Below are positions 52,828 to 63,627 of a DNA stretch of 64,000 nucleotides, piece by piece. This DNA is from an uncultured Muribaculaceae bacterium. GTDB lineage: Bacteria; Bacteroidota; Bacteroidia; Bacteroidales; Muribaculaceae. Numbering within the stretch: position 1 is the stretch's first letter; each line of letters begins with the position of its first letter. The notes below the pieces were generated by a model. That model saw only the letters and a list, made by a program, of their open reading frames with translations, did not search any database and was not told the origin of the DNA. The position numbers and the translations under genes are program-made. The stretch lies in NCBI GenBank assembly GCA_910587425.1, contig CAJUKU010000007.1:75730-139729 (forward strand). The letters are read 5' to 3'.

Positions 52828-53574
52828 TTGATGCTTATGAAAAAGATTGTGGTCATCGGCGCGTCGTCGGGAATAGGCAGGCGTCTGGCAATTGATTTTG
52901 CACGTGTAGGTTGCCGTGTCGGTATTGCCGCCCGAAATGAGGAGAAGCTTGATGAGATCAAGCAGATGTATCCGGACCGTATAGCTAAAATGAGAATAGA
53001 TGTGACTGCGCCCGATGCGGTGAAACGTTTCTATGATCTTATCGAGCTTATTGATGGCATGGATATTCTCGTTTATGCATCAGGTGTCGGTTTTCAGGAT
53101 CCTGACCTGAATGATGAACGGACAAAAGAGATGCTCGAAACCAATGTGGTGGGCTTCGCGCGGATTACCGCCGCCGCATATAAGTATTATCGTGAAACTG
53201 CGAATGTACAGCCCGGACAGATTGCGGCTATAACATCTGTTGCCGGGACAAAAGGGATTGGAGTCGCGGCAGCCTACAGCGCTTCTAAAACCTTCCAACA
53301 GCGTTTCATCTGTGCACTTGAACAGCTTGCATATCAACAGCAGGTGAATGTGCGGTTTACTGACATCCGCCCCGGATTCGTGCGCACAGGCTTGCTGTCA
53401 GACGATAAGGATTATCCGATGTGTATGAGTGTCGACAAGGTAGCACCTCTGATAGAGGAGGCTATTCTACGTCGCCGTCGTTACGCGACTGTTGATTCCC
53501 GCTGGCGGATAGTGAACGCTGTGTGGAGTTTGGTTCCCCAGTGCCTATGGCGTCATGTCGGTTTGACGCTCTGA
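52828..53574 (+). CDS. Short-chain dehydrogenase/reductase
   Basis: 248 residues; an ATG two codons in (MKKIVVIG) is an equally good start. Rossmann motif VVIGASSGIGRRLA, the NxxG-like LVYASGVGFQ, and the catalytic YxxxK in AAAYSASKTFQQRF with Ser upstream (AITSVAGTKG). Substrate unknown. It may close the capA-to-SDR run. A hairpin terminator follows. Confidence 0.93.
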   Translation: MMLMKKIVVIGASSGIGRRLAIDFARVGCRVGIAARNEEKLDEIKQMYPDRIAKMRIDVTAPDAVKRFYDLIELIDGMDILVYASGVGFQDPDLNDERTKEMLETNVVGFARITAAAYKYYRETANVQPGQIAAITSVAGTKGIGVAAAYSASKTFQQRFICALEQLAYQQQVNVRFTDIRPGFVRTGLLSDDKDYPMCMSVDKVAPLIEEAILRRRRYATVDSRWRIVNAVWSLVPQCLWRHVGLTL

Positions 53575-53599
53575 ATATACAGATCTAAAATATAGTAAG

Positions 53600-53630
53600 G
53601 CGGTGTGTCAGAATTCATTTGATACACCGC
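53600..53630. terminator. Hairpin between convergent SDR and threonine-aldolase genes
   Basis: GCGGTGTGTCA at 53600-53610 pairs with TGATACACCGC at 53620-53630 with one G-T pair around a 9-base loop; T-rich sequence follows on the plus strand. It can serve both genes. Confidence 0.8.
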
Positions 53631-53656
53631 TTTCGTTTGATTCAGGAATCATTAGA

Positions 53657-54685
53657 TCATAGACATTCCAGAAGTGTGTCAATATCACTTTCCGTTGTTG
53701 ACCAGTCTGTGACAAAACGCACCGGCGTGGATTGTTCGCCACGCGAACCCCATAGTTCGAATGACGCTACCGATCGTAGCCTATCGATCACTTCATTGGG
53801 CAATATGAAAAATTGTTGGTTAGTGGGGGAGTCTATGAACAGTTTGTAGCCTTTGCTGACAAAACCATTCTTCAGGCGCATAGCCATCTGCACGGCATGT
53901 TTTCCGATCTTATCATACAAACCATCGGTGAACAGCGTCTGGAACTGTACTCCGAGAAGTCTGCCTTTGGCAAGAGTGGCACCATGAAGTTTTATCAGCG
54001 AATCAAAGCGAGGAAGGAGTTCGCGCCGACGTGTGACGACGGCTTCGCCGAACAATGCGCCACATTTCGTTCCGCCGATATAGAACACGTCAGACAATGA
54101 TGCTATGTCGCGTATAGTCACATCACAGTTTTCAGCCGCGAGACCGTATGCGAGCCGCGCGCCATCAATATAGAGTGGAATATTGTAGTCCGCACATACG
54201 CGGTTGATCTCCTCAAGTTCACTTCGGGTGTATATCGTGCCAAGTTCCGTAGGAAATGAGATATACACCATGCCGGGGCGCACCATATACCGGTTCGTAT
54301 CATCCTTATAGAAGTCCTCGATATATCTGCGGAGCAGGGGAGCGGAGATCTTACCATTCTCCCCCTGCAGGGTTAGGATCTTATGACCGTTGGATTCTAT
54401 CGCGCCTGCCTCATGTACATTTATATGCGCCGTATCTGCCGCAACCACACCGTCGTTGTGGTCGAGAAGACGGTCAATGACGACTGCATTAGCCTGTGTG
54501 CCACCTTCAAGGAAGAATACATCGCCATAGTCGGCAATGCCACACAGGTCGAGTATTGTTTGACGTGCTTCGGCGGTAAAGCGGTCACGACCGTATCCGG
54601 GGGTATGTAGCATGTTGGTATCGACAAGGCGCTGCATGACCAATGGATGTGCGCCGACCATGTAGTCGCTGTCAAAGTAAACCAT
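53657..54685 (-). CDS. Low-specificity threonine aldolase/beta-eliminating lyase family
   Basis: 342 residues, PLP fold-type I. Motifs: YGRDRFTAEARQTI near the N-terminus, FFLEGGTQANAVVI, HINVHEAGAIESNGHKIL, YIDGARLAYGL with the Asp that holds the pyridine N, and the PLP lysine K207 in YIGGTKCGALFGEAVV. It probably cleaves L-threonine or allo-threonine to glycine and acetaldehyde. It lies 9 bases after the TPR gene, in the glnS operon. A source of glycine may matter for glycine lipids, but that link is speculative. Confidence 0.92.
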   Translation of the reverse strand: MVYFDSDYMVGAHPLVMQRLVDTNMLHTPGYGRDRFTAEARQTILDLCGIADYGDVFFLEGGTQANAVVIDRLLDHNDGVVAADTAHINVHEAGAIESNGHKILTLQGENGKISAPLLRRYIEDFYKDDTNRYMVRPGMVYISFPTELGTIYTRSELEEINRVCADYNIPLYIDGARLAYGLAAENCDVTIRDIASLSDVFYIGGTKCGALFGEAVVTRRRELLPRFDSLIKLHGATLAKGRLLGVQFQTLFTDGLYDKIGKHAVQMAMRLKNGFVSKGYKLFIDSPTNQQFFILPNEVIDRLRSVASFELWGSRGEQSTPVRFVTDWSTTESDIDTLLECL

Positions 54686-54694
54686 TGCAGTATG

Positions 54695-56140
54695 TTATAT
54701 GATGGATTCGGGCTCTGGGATTACTCCTTCGGTAAGTGATGTCAGAACTTTACGCAAGCGTTTCACAGCCGATTCGGCGGCAAGATTTGTAGTGAATGAA
54801 TTCGGCATCTTTTTCTGGAAATCAGATTCCGTGTCAAGTGCGTCGATCAATTCGGCTACTTTTTCGGACAATCCGTCGGTGTTTGCGGTGCGGATACGTG
54901 AAGCGACATATATGAGGACTGATACTGGGTCGCGTGCTACGTAAAGATCCAATTCTCCGGGTGTCTCGAAATATTCTATAGCCTGGGAGTAGAATCCGGC
55001 ACGGTATAGCGCCGTCATTGTCAGTTCCTCGCTTCGCGTCTTTAAGCGTCGTGTCATTGCGAGGAGAATTGCCGCAGCGGCTCCATAACGGGATTCAAAC
55101 ATGAGTGACTGCGCCTGCTCTATGCATTCATGCACTGTGAGTGCCTTCGCCTCGAAATAGTCATCTACGATTGACTTGCTTACGTTGCCGTCGGCAAACT
55201 TGATCAATGTCAGTATGACATCAGCCGAGTCCGGGTGTTTGCGGCGGAATGCCTCAAGCGTGTCTATTGCCTGTAGTCTGTAGCCTGAAGCCTCTAATAT
55301 CGACGCTTTTATAACAATAGGGTCAGGAGCGTCGGGCGAGAGCTGTATGACGCGATCCAGCGGTTCGAGTATTTCCTGAGTCGTACGGTTCAGACCGCTC
55401 AGAGCCTGTGCCTTATATGTAAGGGCGACCGGTGAGTCAGGATTTATGGCAAGGGCATACTCGACAGCATTCAGAGCCTTTTCGTAATCGCTGAGATGGT
55501 TGGCTTCGCGTGCGAGCATCTCCCAGAAATCGGATGAGAACGGCTCGAGTGATGTGAGTTCCTCAGCCAGATCGGTTGCCTGCTCATACTCGGCTGCATC
55601 ATCGGCTATGTTGACCATGTCGTATATGAGAGTCTGGGGATAGGTGGCTTTTTTGCATATACGTGGCTTCGCCTCGAAGAGCCAATCGGTGAGTCCGAGC
55701 TCCTGCGCAGTATCTGCAAGCCTGATAAGCCATTCATCCTCAAAATCGTCGGTGCTGTCGACCAGTCGGTCCAGTATGCGCCGCGCCTCATCTGTCGCAG
55801 GGGTATCAGTGCGCAGAAGCAAAAGTGTGCGTAGCACAGAATCAGCAGGCAATGTCAATGCTATGCCGCGGGCTGGATCGGTTAGCCCGAGCTCAAGGTA
55901 ATAGAATGCCTTGCGCTCGTTTATGGGAGTGCAATCCGGATACATCCGCGCCGCGTATTGCAGCACTTCAAGCCGGGCGAAATCATCGTTGGTGTCCGAC
56001 GCGAAATCGAACACATCGATCAGGTCGTTCTCCTCGAAGAAGCTATCGGCAGTGTTCTCACCCGATGCATAGTCGACAAAACGCCTGTAGATCTCCTCCC
56101 GGCTGTCAGCCGGCTGTCGGTCACTATCAGCAGCAGCCAT
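54695..56140 (-). CDS. TPR-repeat protein (481 aa)
   Basis: 481 residues without signal peptide. Repeated helix pairs typical of tetratricopeptide proteins: YEQATDLAEELTSLEPFSSDFWEMLAREAN, YEKALNAVEYALAINPDSPVALTYKAQALSGL and later units. It overlaps the glnS stop by 1 base (TAATG) and precedes the threonine-aldolase gene. A soluble scaffold; partners unknown. Confidence 0.85.
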   Translation of the reverse strand: MAAADSDRQPADSREEIYRRFVDYASGENTADSFFEENDLIDVFDFASDTNDDFARLEVLQYAARMYPDCTPINERKAFYYLELGLTDPARGIALTLPADSVLRTLLLLRTDTPATDEARRILDRLVDSTDDFEDEWLIRLADTAQELGLTDWLFEAKPRICKKATYPQTLIYDMVNIADDAAEYEQATDLAEELTSLEPFSSDFWEMLAREANHLSDYEKALNAVEYALAINPDSPVALTYKAQALSGLNRTTQEILEPLDRVIQLSPDAPDPIVIKASILEASGYRLQAIDTLEAFRRKHPDSADVILTLIKFADGNVSKSIVDDYFEAKALTVHECIEQAQSLMFESRYGAAAAILLAMTRRLKTRSEELTMTALYRAGFYSQAIEYFETPGELDLYVARDPVSVLIYVASRIRTANTDGLSEKVAELIDALDTESDFQKKMPNSFTTNLAAESAVKRLRKVLTSLTEGVIPEPESII

Positions 56141-57843
56141 TATTTCTTCTGCTCTTTTTCCCAGCTGTCTTTCAGTGCGATTGTGCGGTTGAACACGAGC
56201 GCACCTGGACGTGAGTCCGGATCAGCTGTGAAATATCCCACGCGCTGGAACTGGAACGGTCTGCCTACCTCAGCGTTTTCAGCGAGATACGGTTCGACCT
56301 TCACTCCTTCTATCACGCGGAGTGAATCGGGATTAAGGAGCTCACGGAAATCACGGTCTGTCTCAGCCGAAGGATTCTCTACGCTGAACAGGCGGTCGTA
56401 AAGGCGCACTGTTGCGTCGACGGCATGTGATGCCGATACCCAATGCAGGGTGCCTTTGACCTTGCGCATGCTTCCGGGCATGCCGCTCAGGGTGTCGGGG
56501 TCGTACGTGCAATGAATCTCGGTTATGTTTCCATCAGCATCCTTTATCACATCGTTGCACTTTATGATATAGGCGCCTTTGAGACGGACTTCTCCACCTG
56601 GTGCGAGACGGAAGAATTTCTTAGGCGGATTCTCCATGAAATCCTCGCGCTCGATGTATATCTCGCGGGTGAACGGCATCTCATGAGTGCCGGCATTATC
56701 CTGTTCGGGATTGTTGTCCATGCTGACGGTCTCAACCTTGTCGGCAGGGTAGTTGGTGATGACAACTTTCACCGGATTGACCACAGCCATCACACGTGTA
56801 GCCACAGCATTGAGATCGTCGCGGACGGCATGTTCAAGCAGTGAGACGCTATTGAGCGCTTCGTATTTTGTGTATCCGATAAGATCTACGAAATTGCGTA
56901 TCGAACGGGGAGTGTAACCGCGGCGGCGCATACCTGAGATTGTGGGCATACGCGGGTCATCCCATCCGGCAACAAGACCCTCCTTGACCAGTTGCAGCAA
57001 TTTGCGCTTGCTCATCACGGTGTATGTGAGATTCAGACGGTTGAACTCGATCTGACGCGGGCAGTAGGAGTCGTCGGCAAGTTCACGCACGAAGTATTCG
57101 TATAGCGGACGGTGCACCTCAAACTCAAGCGTACAGATGGAGTGGGTAACCCCCTCGAAGTAGTCGCTCTGTCCGTGTGCGAAGTCATACATGGGATAGA
57201 CTTTCCAACGGTCACCGGTACGGTGGTGCGGCGTTTTTATTATACGGTACATTATGGGATCGCGGAAGTGCATGTTGGGCGACGCCATGTCGATTTTGGC
57301 GCGAAGCACGCGTGCTCCCTCGTCGAACTCTCCTGCATTCATGCGCTCGAAGAGGTCGAGATTCTCCTCAGGAGTACGGTTGCGGAAAGGACTCTCCTTA
57401 CCGGGTTCGGTGGGAGTGCCTTTCTGGGCTGCTATCTGCTCGGATGTCTGGTCGTCGACGTATGCCTTGCCCTCCTTTATCAGGCGGACAGCGAGATCAT
57501 ACAGTTTCGGGAAGTAATCGCTCGCATAATATTCACGGTCGCCCCAGTCGAAACCGAGCCAGTGTATGTCCTCTCTGATTGAGTCGACATACTCTACATC
57601 CTCCTTTACAGGATTTGTGTCGTCGAAACGGAGATTGCATGTACCTCCGAATTTCTCAGCCACTCCGAAATCCATGCATATAGCCTTTGCATGACCGATG
57701 TGAAGATAACCGTTGGGCTCCGGGGGAAAGCGGGTGTTAAGGCGACCGCCGTTCTTGCCGGCGCGAAGATCGTCGGCTACAATCTGTTCCACAAAGTTGA
57801 GTCCGCGCTTTTCTGCGCTTTCCTCCTGAGTGTTGGTGCTCAT
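56140..57843 (-). CDS. glnS: Glutaminyl-tRNA synthetase
   Basis: 567 residues from the ATG at 57843 ([21 protein letters not shown]). Class I motifs: [16 protein letters not shown] (HIGH) and [11 protein letters not shown] (KMSKS form). The GlnRS features LRFDDTNP and the two C-terminal anticodon-binding beta-barrels (~residues 340-567, with [10 protein letters not shown] and [25 protein letters not shown]) are present. An in-frame ATG at 57912 exists but is within a structured leader and is not preferred. It heads the operon with the TPR and threonine-aldolase genes. Confidence 0.97.
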   Translation of the reverse strand: MSTNTQEESAEKRGLNFVEQIVADDLRAGKNGGRLNTRFPPEPNGYLHIGHAKAICMDFGVAEKFGGTCNLRFDDTNPVKEDVEYVDSIREDIHWLGFDWGDREYYASDYFPKLYDLAVRLIKEGKAYVDDQTSEQIAAQKGTPTEPGKESPFRNRTPEENLDLFERMNAGEFDEGARVLRAKIDMASPNMHFRDPIMYRIIKTPHHRTGDRWKVYPMYDFAHGQSDYFEGVTHSICTLEFEVHRPLYEYFVRELADDSYCPRQIEFNRLNLTYTVMSKRKLLQLVKEGLVAGWDDPRMPTISGMRRRGYTPRSIRNFVDLIGYTKYEALNSVSLLEHAVRDDLNAVATRVMAVVNPVKVVITNYPADKVETVSMDNNPEQDNAGTHEMPFTREIYIEREDFMENPPKKFFRLAPGGEVRLKGAYIIKCNDVIKDADGNITEIHCTYDPDTLSGMPGSMRKVKGTLHWVSASHAVDATVRLYDRLFSVENPSAETDRDFRELLNPDSLRVIEGVKVEPYLAENAEVGRPFQFQRVGYFTADPDSRPGALVFNRTIALKDSWEKEQKK

Positions 57844-57868
57844 ATCAAATAGTTTAATTCGTTTTCGT

Positions 57869-57925
57869 TTAGAATGCGTGTTGCCGGGCGGCATGTAGAA
57901 TATGCCCCACATACTTCAGGGGCAT
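57869..57925 (-). CDS. Possible leader peptide upstream of glnS (18 aa)
   Basis: An ATG at 57925 is preceded by a perfect AGGAGG (57937-57932 on the minus strand) at 6-base spacing, which is rare in this phylum and the strongest such site noticed in this window. The frame reads [18 protein letters not shown] and stops 25 bases before the glnS ATG. The ATG lies in the 3' side of the plus-strand hairpin at 57901-57926, so the fold would hide it. Three His codons and one Gln codon are present. Whether it is translated is unknown. Confidence 0.35.
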   Translation of the reverse strand: MPLKYVGHILHAARQHAF

Positions 57926-57926
57926 A
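57901..57926 (-). promoter_or_regulatory. Hairpin in the glnS leader
   Basis: TATGCCCC and GGGGCATA form a perfect 8-bp stem around a 10-base loop, about 16 bases after the expected transcription start and 58 bases before the glnS ATG. It includes the start codon of the possible leader peptide. Confidence 0.65.
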
Positions 57927-57948
57927 AAATGCCTCCTGCTTCAAACTA

Positions 57949-57979
57949 CAAAATTACTCACTTTTTGTAAATCTGCAAA
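57949..57979 (-). promoter_or_regulatory. Consensus promoter of glnS
   Basis: On the minus strand: -33 TTTG at 57979-57976, a 19-base spacer, and -7 TAATTTTG at 57956-57949. Expected start near 57942, giving a leader of about 99 bases. Confidence 0.75.
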
Positions 57980-58138
57980 CAGACATTTGTAAAACTCAAA
58001 AGAATCTTAAAACGAACCGTGATATGAGGTGTTGGTTCTGACATGCCACCACATGCCCCTCCGGTCTACGTTTTTAAAGATTTTGTTGAATTGTGTTCGT
58101 TTTGGTACGTTTCGCGTGGTCAATAGAGGAATTTTGCG

Positions 58139-58146
58139 TAATTTTG
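58139..58146 (+). promoter_or_regulatory. -7 promoter box for typA
   Basis: TAATTTTG matches TAnnTTTG, 24 bases before the typA ATG at 58170. No TTTG at the exact -33 position. Confidence 0.5.
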
Positions 58147-58169
58147 CAGCCGAAAATTCTTAAGCGCTT

Positions 58170-59969
58170 ATGCAGAACATCAGAAACATAGCAATTATTG
58201 CCCACGTAGACCATGGTAAGACCACTCTTGTGGACAAGATGCTCATGGCGGGACACCTTTTCCGCGATAACCAGTCGACCGGCGAACTCATACTTGACAA
58301 TAACGACCTCGAGCGAGAGAGAGGTATAACGATTCTCTCAAAAAACGTATCTATCAACTACAAGGATTGCAAGATCAATATCATCGATACTCCGGGACAC
58401 GCAGACTTCGGAGGCGAGGTAGAGCGTGTGCTCAATATGGCTGACGGATGTCTGCTTCTTGTCGATGCCTTCGAAGGTCCGATGCCGCAGACTCGTTTTG
58501 TGCTGCAGAAAGCCATTCAGATGGGTCTGAAGCCTGTGGTCGTAATAAACAAGGTTGATAAGCCCAATTGCCGCCCGGATGAGGTGCAGGAGATGGTGTT
58601 TGACCTGATGTGTAACCTTGACGCGACCGAGGAACAGCTTGATTTCCCGACCATCTACGGTTCGGCTAAACAAGGCTGGATGAGTACTGACTGGCAGCAG
58701 CCTACGTCTGATATAAAAGCTGTGCTCGATGCTATCATAAAATATATTCCCGCTCCGGTGACTATTGAAGGACCGGCTCAGATGCTTATCACGTCGCTTG
58801 ATTTTTCGAGCTATGTGGGACGTATTGCAATCGGACGTGTGCACCGCGGAGAAATCCACGAAGGAGAGACTATCGCTCTCTGCAAGCGTGACGGCTCTGT
58901 GGTGAAGCAGAAGATAAAGGAGCTGCATGTGTTTGAAGGCATGGGGCGGAAGCGTGTTGAGTGCGTCAAGAGCGGTGATATATGTGCCCTTGTCGGTCTT
59001 GAAGGATTCGAGATCGGCGATACTGTCGCCTCTGCCGAAGTGCCGGAGCCACTTCCGCGTATAGCGATCGATGAACCTACGATGTCGATGACATTTACGA
59101 TCAACGACAGTCCTTTCTTCGGTCGTGACGGTAAATTCGTGACCTCACGTCATATCGGTGATCGCCTCACACGCGAGCTTGACCGTAATCTTGCGCTCCG
59201 CGTGAGAAAGGCTGACCATGAGGATGTATGGACGGTGTTCGGTCGCGGTGTGCTGCATCTGTCAGTGCTTATAGAAACCATGCGCCGCGAGGGCTACGAG
59301 CTTCAGGTGGGACAGCCTCAGGTTATCGTAAAAGAGATCGATGGTCGTAAATGCGAGCCGGTAGAGTTACTCACGATCAATGTGCCCGAGGAATATTCGA
59401 GCAAGATGATCGATATGGTGACACGCCGAAAAGGAGATCTTGTGTCGATGACCACGCAGAACGACCGTGTGCACATGGAATTCAACATCCCCTCGCGCGG
59501 TATAATCGGATTGCGCAATAATGTGCTCACCGCCTCTGCTGGTGAGGCTATTATGGCTCACCGTTTCCTGGAGTATCAGCCGTGGAAAGGAGACATAGAG
59601 CGTCGTACGAACGGATCGCTCATCGCCATGGAGGCTGGTACGGCATACGCCTATGCCATTGACAAGCTTCAGGATCGTGGCAAATTCTTTATCTTCCCGC
59701 AGGAAGAGGTCTACGCCGGACAGGTAGTGGGTGAGAATGCAAAGGATAACGATATCGTTGTCAATGTGACGAAATCGAAGAAACTCACCAATATGCGTGC
59801 TTCCGGCGCCGACGACAAGGCTAAAATCATACCTCCCGTGGTATTTAGCCTTGAAGAGGCTCTGGAGTATATAAAGGAGGATGAGTACGTAGAGGTGACC
59901 CCCAACCATCTGCGCATCCGCAAAATCATTCTTGACGAGATTGAACGCAAACGCCAGGGACGCTCGTGA
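58170..59969 (+). CDS. typA: Translational GTPase TypA/BipA
   Basis: 599 residues. G1 is [15 protein letters not shown], then the switch I/II region [11 protein letters not shown] and [14 protein letters not shown], and [12 protein letters not shown] for guanine specificity. Beta-barrel domain II, EF-G-like domains III and V ([22 protein letters not shown]) and the TypA-specific C-terminal domain follow. It binds ribosomes under stress and cold and helps 50S assembly in other bacteria. The next gene overlaps its 3' end. Confidence 0.97.
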   Translation: MQNIRNIAIIAHVDHGKTTLVDKMLMAGHLFRDNQSTGELILDNNDLERERGITILSKNVSINYKDCKINIIDTPGHADFGGEVERVLNMADGCLLLVDAFEGPMPQTRFVLQKAIQMGLKPVVVINKVDKPNCRPDEVQEMVFDLMCNLDATEEQLDFPTIYGSAKQGWMSTDWQQPTSDIKAVLDAIIKYIPAPVTIEGPAQMLITSLDFSSYVGRIAIGRVHRGEIHEGETIALCKRDGSVVKQKIKELHVFEGMGRKRVECVKSGDICALVGLEGFEIGDTVASAEVPEPLPRIAIDEPTMSMTFTINDSPFFGRDGKFVTSRHIGDRLTRELDRNLALRVRKADHEDVWTVFGRGVLHLSVLIETMRREGYELQVGQPQVIVKEIDGRKCEPVELLTINVPEEYSSKMIDMVTRRKGDLVSMTTQNDRVHMEFNIPSRGIIGLRNNVLTASAGEAIMAHRFLEYQPWKGDIERRTNGSLIAMEAGTAYAYAIDKLQDRGKFFIFPQEEVYAGQVVGENAKDNDIVVNVTKSKKLTNMRASGADDKAKIIPPVVFSLEEALEYIKEDEYVEVTPNHLRIRKIILDEIERKRQGRS

Positions 59970-60462
59970 TCTGACCGTTGTCAGACGTGCCGTTACTGCT
60001 GATATCCCGGCTATAGAGGTAATATTTTCTCAGGCGAGGGATTTCATGCGGGCAAACGGAAACATGTCACAGTGGACCGGAGGTTATCCCACATCCGATA
60101 TAATTGCCCGCGATATTGATCGCGGGCAATGCTTTGTAGGGGTGGATGAGCGGAGTGAAATCCGTTTCGTATTTACACTAATACCGGGTGAGGATCCGAC
60201 GTATGCGCAGATTTATGATGGTGCATGGCTCATAGAGGGAGCTTATGCTACATTGCATCGTGTGGCTTCGGATGGATCGCTGCGCAGGGTGTTGGAGCGT
60301 TGTGTGGATTTTGCAAAGAGGCTTCATCCGGAATTGTCACTGCGTATAGATACCCATGCCGATAATCATCCGATGTTGAGAGCTATTGCCCGGTGTGGGT
60401 TCCGCCGTTGCGGGACGATCCGCCTGGAAGATGGTTCGCCACGCACGGCATTCGCTATGTGA
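59932..60462 (+). CDS. GNAT-family N-acetyltransferase
   Basis: About 173-176 residues; no ATG is available at the expected place. TTG at 59932 or 59941, both inside the end of typA, are the candidate starts, so translation coupled to typA is likely. The fold is seen in [89 protein letters not shown]. Substrate unknown. Confidence 0.85.
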   Translation: MTRLNANARDARDLTVVRRAVTADIPAIEVIFSQARDFMRANGNMSQWTGGYPTSDIIARDIDRGQCFVGVDERSEIRFVFTLIPGEDPTYAQIYDGAWLIEGAYATLHRVASDGSLRRVLERCVDFAKRLHPELSLRIDTHADNHPMLRAIARCGFRRCGTIRLEDGSPRTAFAM

Positions 60463-60529
60463 AATGACTGAGGTTCGCTGTATTTCCTGTTGTAAAGCAG
60501 ACTTAAAAATTCAAAACGCACATGCTCTT

Positions 60530-60551
60530 CGTGACGTTTTGTTTCGTCACG
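60530..60551. promoter_or_regulatory. Perfect palindrome upstream of uvrA
   Basis: CGTGACG and CGTCACG flank an 8-base T-rich centre (TTTTGTTT). The right half lies about 15 bases before the uvrA -7 box and overlaps its -33 region, the usual place for a repressor. No U-run follows, so it is a weak terminator candidate. Confidence 0.55.
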
Positions 60552-60565
60552 TAGCAATTCTGTTG

Positions 60566-60573
60566 TAACTTTG
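60566..60573 (+). promoter_or_regulatory. -7 promoter box for uvrA (leaderless)
   Basis: TAACTTTG is followed after six bases by the uvrA ATG at 60580. With transcription starting about 6-7 bases after the box, the message would begin at or next to the start codon. Confidence 0.65.
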
Positions 60574-60579
60574 CATACT

Positions 60580-63411
60580 ATGTCGAAAAACAATAATAAA
60601 ACAGCTGTCCCTGAGGCAGTGGAGGGGAATATAATAGCAAAAGGCGTAAGGGTCAATAATCTTAAAGGAGTAGATGTTGAGATTCCTCGCGGCAAGATTG
60701 TTGTCATCACCGGACTGTCAGGATCCGGAAAATCCTCATTAGCTTTCGATACATTGTATGCCGAAGGGCAGAGGCGGTATGTGGAGAGCCTGAGCGCCTA
60801 CGCGCGTCAGTTTCTCGGGCGTATGGCAAAGCCTGATGCCGATTTCATCAAAGGGCTTCCGCCGGCGATCGCTATAGAACAGAAGGTAAGCACGCGCAAT
60901 CCGCGAAGCACCGTAGGCACTTCTACTGAGATCTACGAATATCTTAGATTGCTTTTCGGACGTATTGGCAGAACCATTTCACCAATTAGCGGTCAGGAGG
61001 TGAAGAAGCACACGGTTGACGATGTGGTCAAAGCTGCTTATGATTATCCTGAAGGAACAAGACTTGCTATATCTGCTCCTATAGAACTTCCGGCTGACCG
61101 CACGTTTGCCAAACAGCTTGAGGTGTATTCTCTCGGCGGTTACAGCCGTTTGCTCAAGGATGGTCAGTTTGTGGATATATCGGAGTTGACAGCTTCCGGT
61201 GACATTCCTGATTCGGCAGAAGGGTATGAACTGCTTATCGACCGTCTGGCTGTCGCAGCCGACAATGATGAGCGGAGTCGTCTCGCCGATTCGGCAGAGA
61301 CTGCATTTTTCGAAGGACATGATAAACTGACTCTTTCTGTATGGACTGACGCGGGAATTGTGCGTCATGAGTTCTCCAAACGGTTTGAGGCTGACGGCAT
61401 GACATTCATCGAGCCTTCGGATCAAATGTTTAATTTTAACAACCCCTATGGAGCATGTCCGCGATGCGAGGGGTTCGGCAGGACGGTCGGTATTGATGAG
61501 CGCAAGGTAGTGCCCAATCCGGCACTTTCGGTCTATGAAGATGCCGTCGCTTGTTGGAAAGGCGACAAGATGAGTGAATGGAAGAGAGCCTGCATAGATG
61601 TGGCGGCGGCTAATGATTTTCCGATTCACCGCGCATACCGCGATCTCACTGATGAGCAGCGTGATTTTCTGTGGAACGGTGGCAAAGGCGGTTTTACCGG
61701 AATAAACGGCTTTTTTGCGATGGTTGATGCCAACCGGTACAAAATACAGTATCGTGTGCTTCTGTCGCGTTACTGGGGCAAACCGGTTTGTCCGGAATGC
61801 CATGGCAGCCGTTTGCGCAAGGATGCCCGGTATGTTCAGGTAGCCGGCAAGCGGATCGATGAGCTTGTGTCAATGCCGGTTGATGATCTTCTGACGTTTT
61901 TCCGCACCATCGATCTCTCGGATGCCGAGCGCGTGATAGCTGACCGCCTGCTTGTCGAGATAACAAACCGACTGACATTCCTTAGTGATGTGGGTTTGGG
62001 ATATCTTACGCTCGACCGCCTTTCAAATACCCTATCCGGAGGTGAAAGCCAGCGTATCAATCTCGCTACGCAATTGGGGAGCAGCCTTGTTGGCTCGTTG
62101 TATATACTGGATGAGCCGAGTATAGGACTGCACTCACGCGATACGCAGCGACTGATAAATGTACTGCGGCGGTTGCGCGACATTGGCAACACTGTGGTGA
62201 TTGTGGAGCACGATGAAGAAATCATCCGCGAAGCTGACTGGATAATTGATGTCGGACCTGATGCCGGCAGCCATGGTGGCGAAATCGTTTGTCAGGGCGC
62301 TCCCGGCGCATTGCCTGTGGATGCTCCGGGCTATACGGCGGCATATCTGTCGGGCAGATTGGAGATTCCGGTGCCAAAAAGCCGTAGAAAGTGGCGAGAC
62401 AGTATCACCGTGCACGGTGCACGCGAGCATAATCTCAAGGATATCGACGTGACGTTTCCACTTGGTGTGATCACTGTAGTGACCGGCGTCAGCGGTTCGG
62501 GTAAATCAACCCTTGTGCGCGACATTCTTTTCCGGGCACTGCAGCGACGCCTTGACATAGCCGGTGATGCCCCTGGAGATTTTACGGAACTGACAGGCGA
62601 TCTGCAGCGTATAGGTGCGGTGGAGTTCGTAGACCAAAACCCGATAGGTAAATCAACCCGAAGCAATCCTGCGACATATCTTAAGGCTTACGATGAAATC
62701 CGCAAGCTGTTTGCCGATCAGCAGGGAGCCAAGCAGATGGGATTCGGTCCCGGCTATTTCTCATTCAATGCCGAAGGAGGCAGATGCGAGGAGTGCAAAG
62801 GTGAGGGGACTATTACTATCGAGATGCAGTTTATGGCTGATATCGTTATCCCCTGCGAGGAGTGTGGTGGCAAGCGATTCAAGCGTGATGTGCTCGATAT
62901 ACGTTACCGTGACCATAATATATACGATGTACTTGAGATGACCGTCGACGATGCTATAGCTTTCTTCTCAGAGGTTGATGGAGCTGCCGAGCGGCGCATC
63001 GTGCGACGTCTGCAACCGCTTGCCGATGTAGGTCTTGGCTATATTAAGCTCGGACAGAGTTCATCGACCCTTTCCGGCGGTGAGAACCAGCGCGTAAAGC
63101 TCGCTTATTATCTTGCGTCGGAGAAACCCGTGCCGACAATGTTTATTTTCGATGAGCCCACCACCGGATTGCATTTTCATGACATACGTACTCTGATGGG
63201 CTCTTTCGACAGACTTATAGCCGCAGGGCATTCCGTTGTGATCATCGAACACAATATGGATGTGATAAAATGTGCGGATCATGTTATCGACATCGGGCCT
63301 GAAGGTGGCGCAGCCGGAGGAAGTCTTGTGGCAGCAGGCACGCCTGAACAGATCACAAAGATTGCATCGTCACATACCGGGCACTATTTGCGTGAAAAGC
63401 TTGAAAAGTGA
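60580..63411 (+). CDS. uvrA: Excinuclease ABC subunit A
   Basis: 943 residues from the ATG at 60580 ([10 protein letters not shown]). Two ABC ATPase modules: Walker [15 protein letters not shown] and [14 protein letters not shown], signatures [12 protein letters not shown] and [12 protein letters not shown]. Zinc-binding CxxC pairs: CPRCEGFG with CPECHGSR, and CEECKGEG with CEECGGKR. It recognises bulky DNA lesions with UvrB in nucleotide-excision repair. A degenerate second copy of its last ~59 bases lies directly downstream. Confidence 0.98.
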   Translation: MSKNNNKTAVPEAVEGNIIAKGVRVNNLKGVDVEIPRGKIVVITGLSGSGKSSLAFDTLYAEGQRRYVESLSAYARQFLGRMAKPDADFIKGLPPAIAIEQKVSTRNPRSTVGTSTEIYEYLRLLFGRIGRTISPISGQEVKKHTVDDVVKAAYDYPEGTRLAISAPIELPADRTFAKQLEVYSLGGYSRLLKDGQFVDISELTASGDIPDSAEGYELLIDRLAVAADNDERSRLADSAETAFFEGHDKLTLSVWTDAGIVRHEFSKRFEADGMTFIEPSDQMFNFNNPYGACPRCEGFGRTVGIDERKVVPNPALSVYEDAVACWKGDKMSEWKRACIDVAAANDFPIHRAYRDLTDEQRDFLWNGGKGGFTGINGFFAMVDANRYKIQYRVLLSRYWGKPVCPECHGSRLRKDARYVQVAGKRIDELVSMPVDDLLTFFRTIDLSDAERVIADRLLVEITNRLTFLSDVGLGYLTLDRLSNTLSGGESQRINLATQLGSSLVGSLYILDEPSIGLHSRDTQRLINVLRRLRDIGNTVVIVEHDEEIIREADWIIDVGPDAGSHGGEIVCQGAPGALPVDAPGYTAAYLSGRLEIPVPKSRRKWRDSITVHGAREHNLKDIDVTFPLGVITVVTGVSGSGKSTLVRDILFRALQRRLDIAGDAPGDFTELTGDLQRIGAVEFVDQNPIGKSTRSNPATYLKAYDEIRKLFADQQGAKQMGFGPGYFSFNAEGGRCEECKGEGTITIEMQFMADIVIPCEECGGKRFKRDVLDIRYRDHNIYDVLEMTVDDAIAFFSEVDGAAERRIVRRLQPLADVGLGYIKLGQSSSTLSGGENQRVKLAYYLASEKPVPTMFIFDEPTTGLHFHDIRTLMGSFDRLIAAGHSVVIIEHNMDVIKCADHVIDIGPEGGAAGGSLVAAGTPEQITKIASSHTGHYLREKLEK

Positions 63412-63487
63412 TAGATGCGACTCGGGTAGCATCATCACATACCGGACGCTATTTGTGCGAAAAGTTTAATGAGTAATAGATGCAACT
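63364..63487 (+). repeat. Decayed tandem duplication of the uvrA 3' end
   Basis: 63364-63422 and 63429-63487 are both 59 bases and match at 48 positions (about 81 percent), with a 65-base period. The second copy repeats the coding end of uvrA (CACATACCGG, CTATTTG, GAAAAG, AATAGATGC) but is outside the gene and has drifted. Confidence 0.85.
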
Positions 63488-63577
63488 ATGCGAGATCTTC
63501 TTAGTTGATATATTCTGTTGAGCATCTTTGTGTTCCTGATTTTTCTTGAAGAAACATTGAAAATATCGCTTCTGAAA

Positions 63578-63609
63578 TTTGCGTAATTCAACCAAAACCT
63601 CTAACTTTG
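63578..63609 (+). promoter_or_regulatory. Consensus promoter of the tRNA gene
   Basis: -33 TTTG at 63578-63581, a 20-base spacer and -7 TAACTTTG at 63602-63609; start expected near 63616, about 12 bases before the tRNA. Confidence 0.8.
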
Positions 63610-63627
63610 CAGCGCAAATGCAGGTTA

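Larger units (their letters stand above)
57844..58169. other. Divergent glnS/typA intergenic region
   Basis: 326 bases. It holds the full glnS promoter and ~100-nt leader with a perfect hairpin and a possible leader peptide on the minus strand, and the typA promoter box on the plus strand. Between them, about 57985-58110, there is only AT-rich sequence with a weak GAACC/GGTTC hairpin. Confidence 0.7.

Noticed and set aside
57844..57912. Longer GlnS from the in-frame ATG at 57912
   Set aside because: The extra 23 residues are basic and non-conserved in character and would be encoded by the leader hairpin; the MSTN start fits the family.
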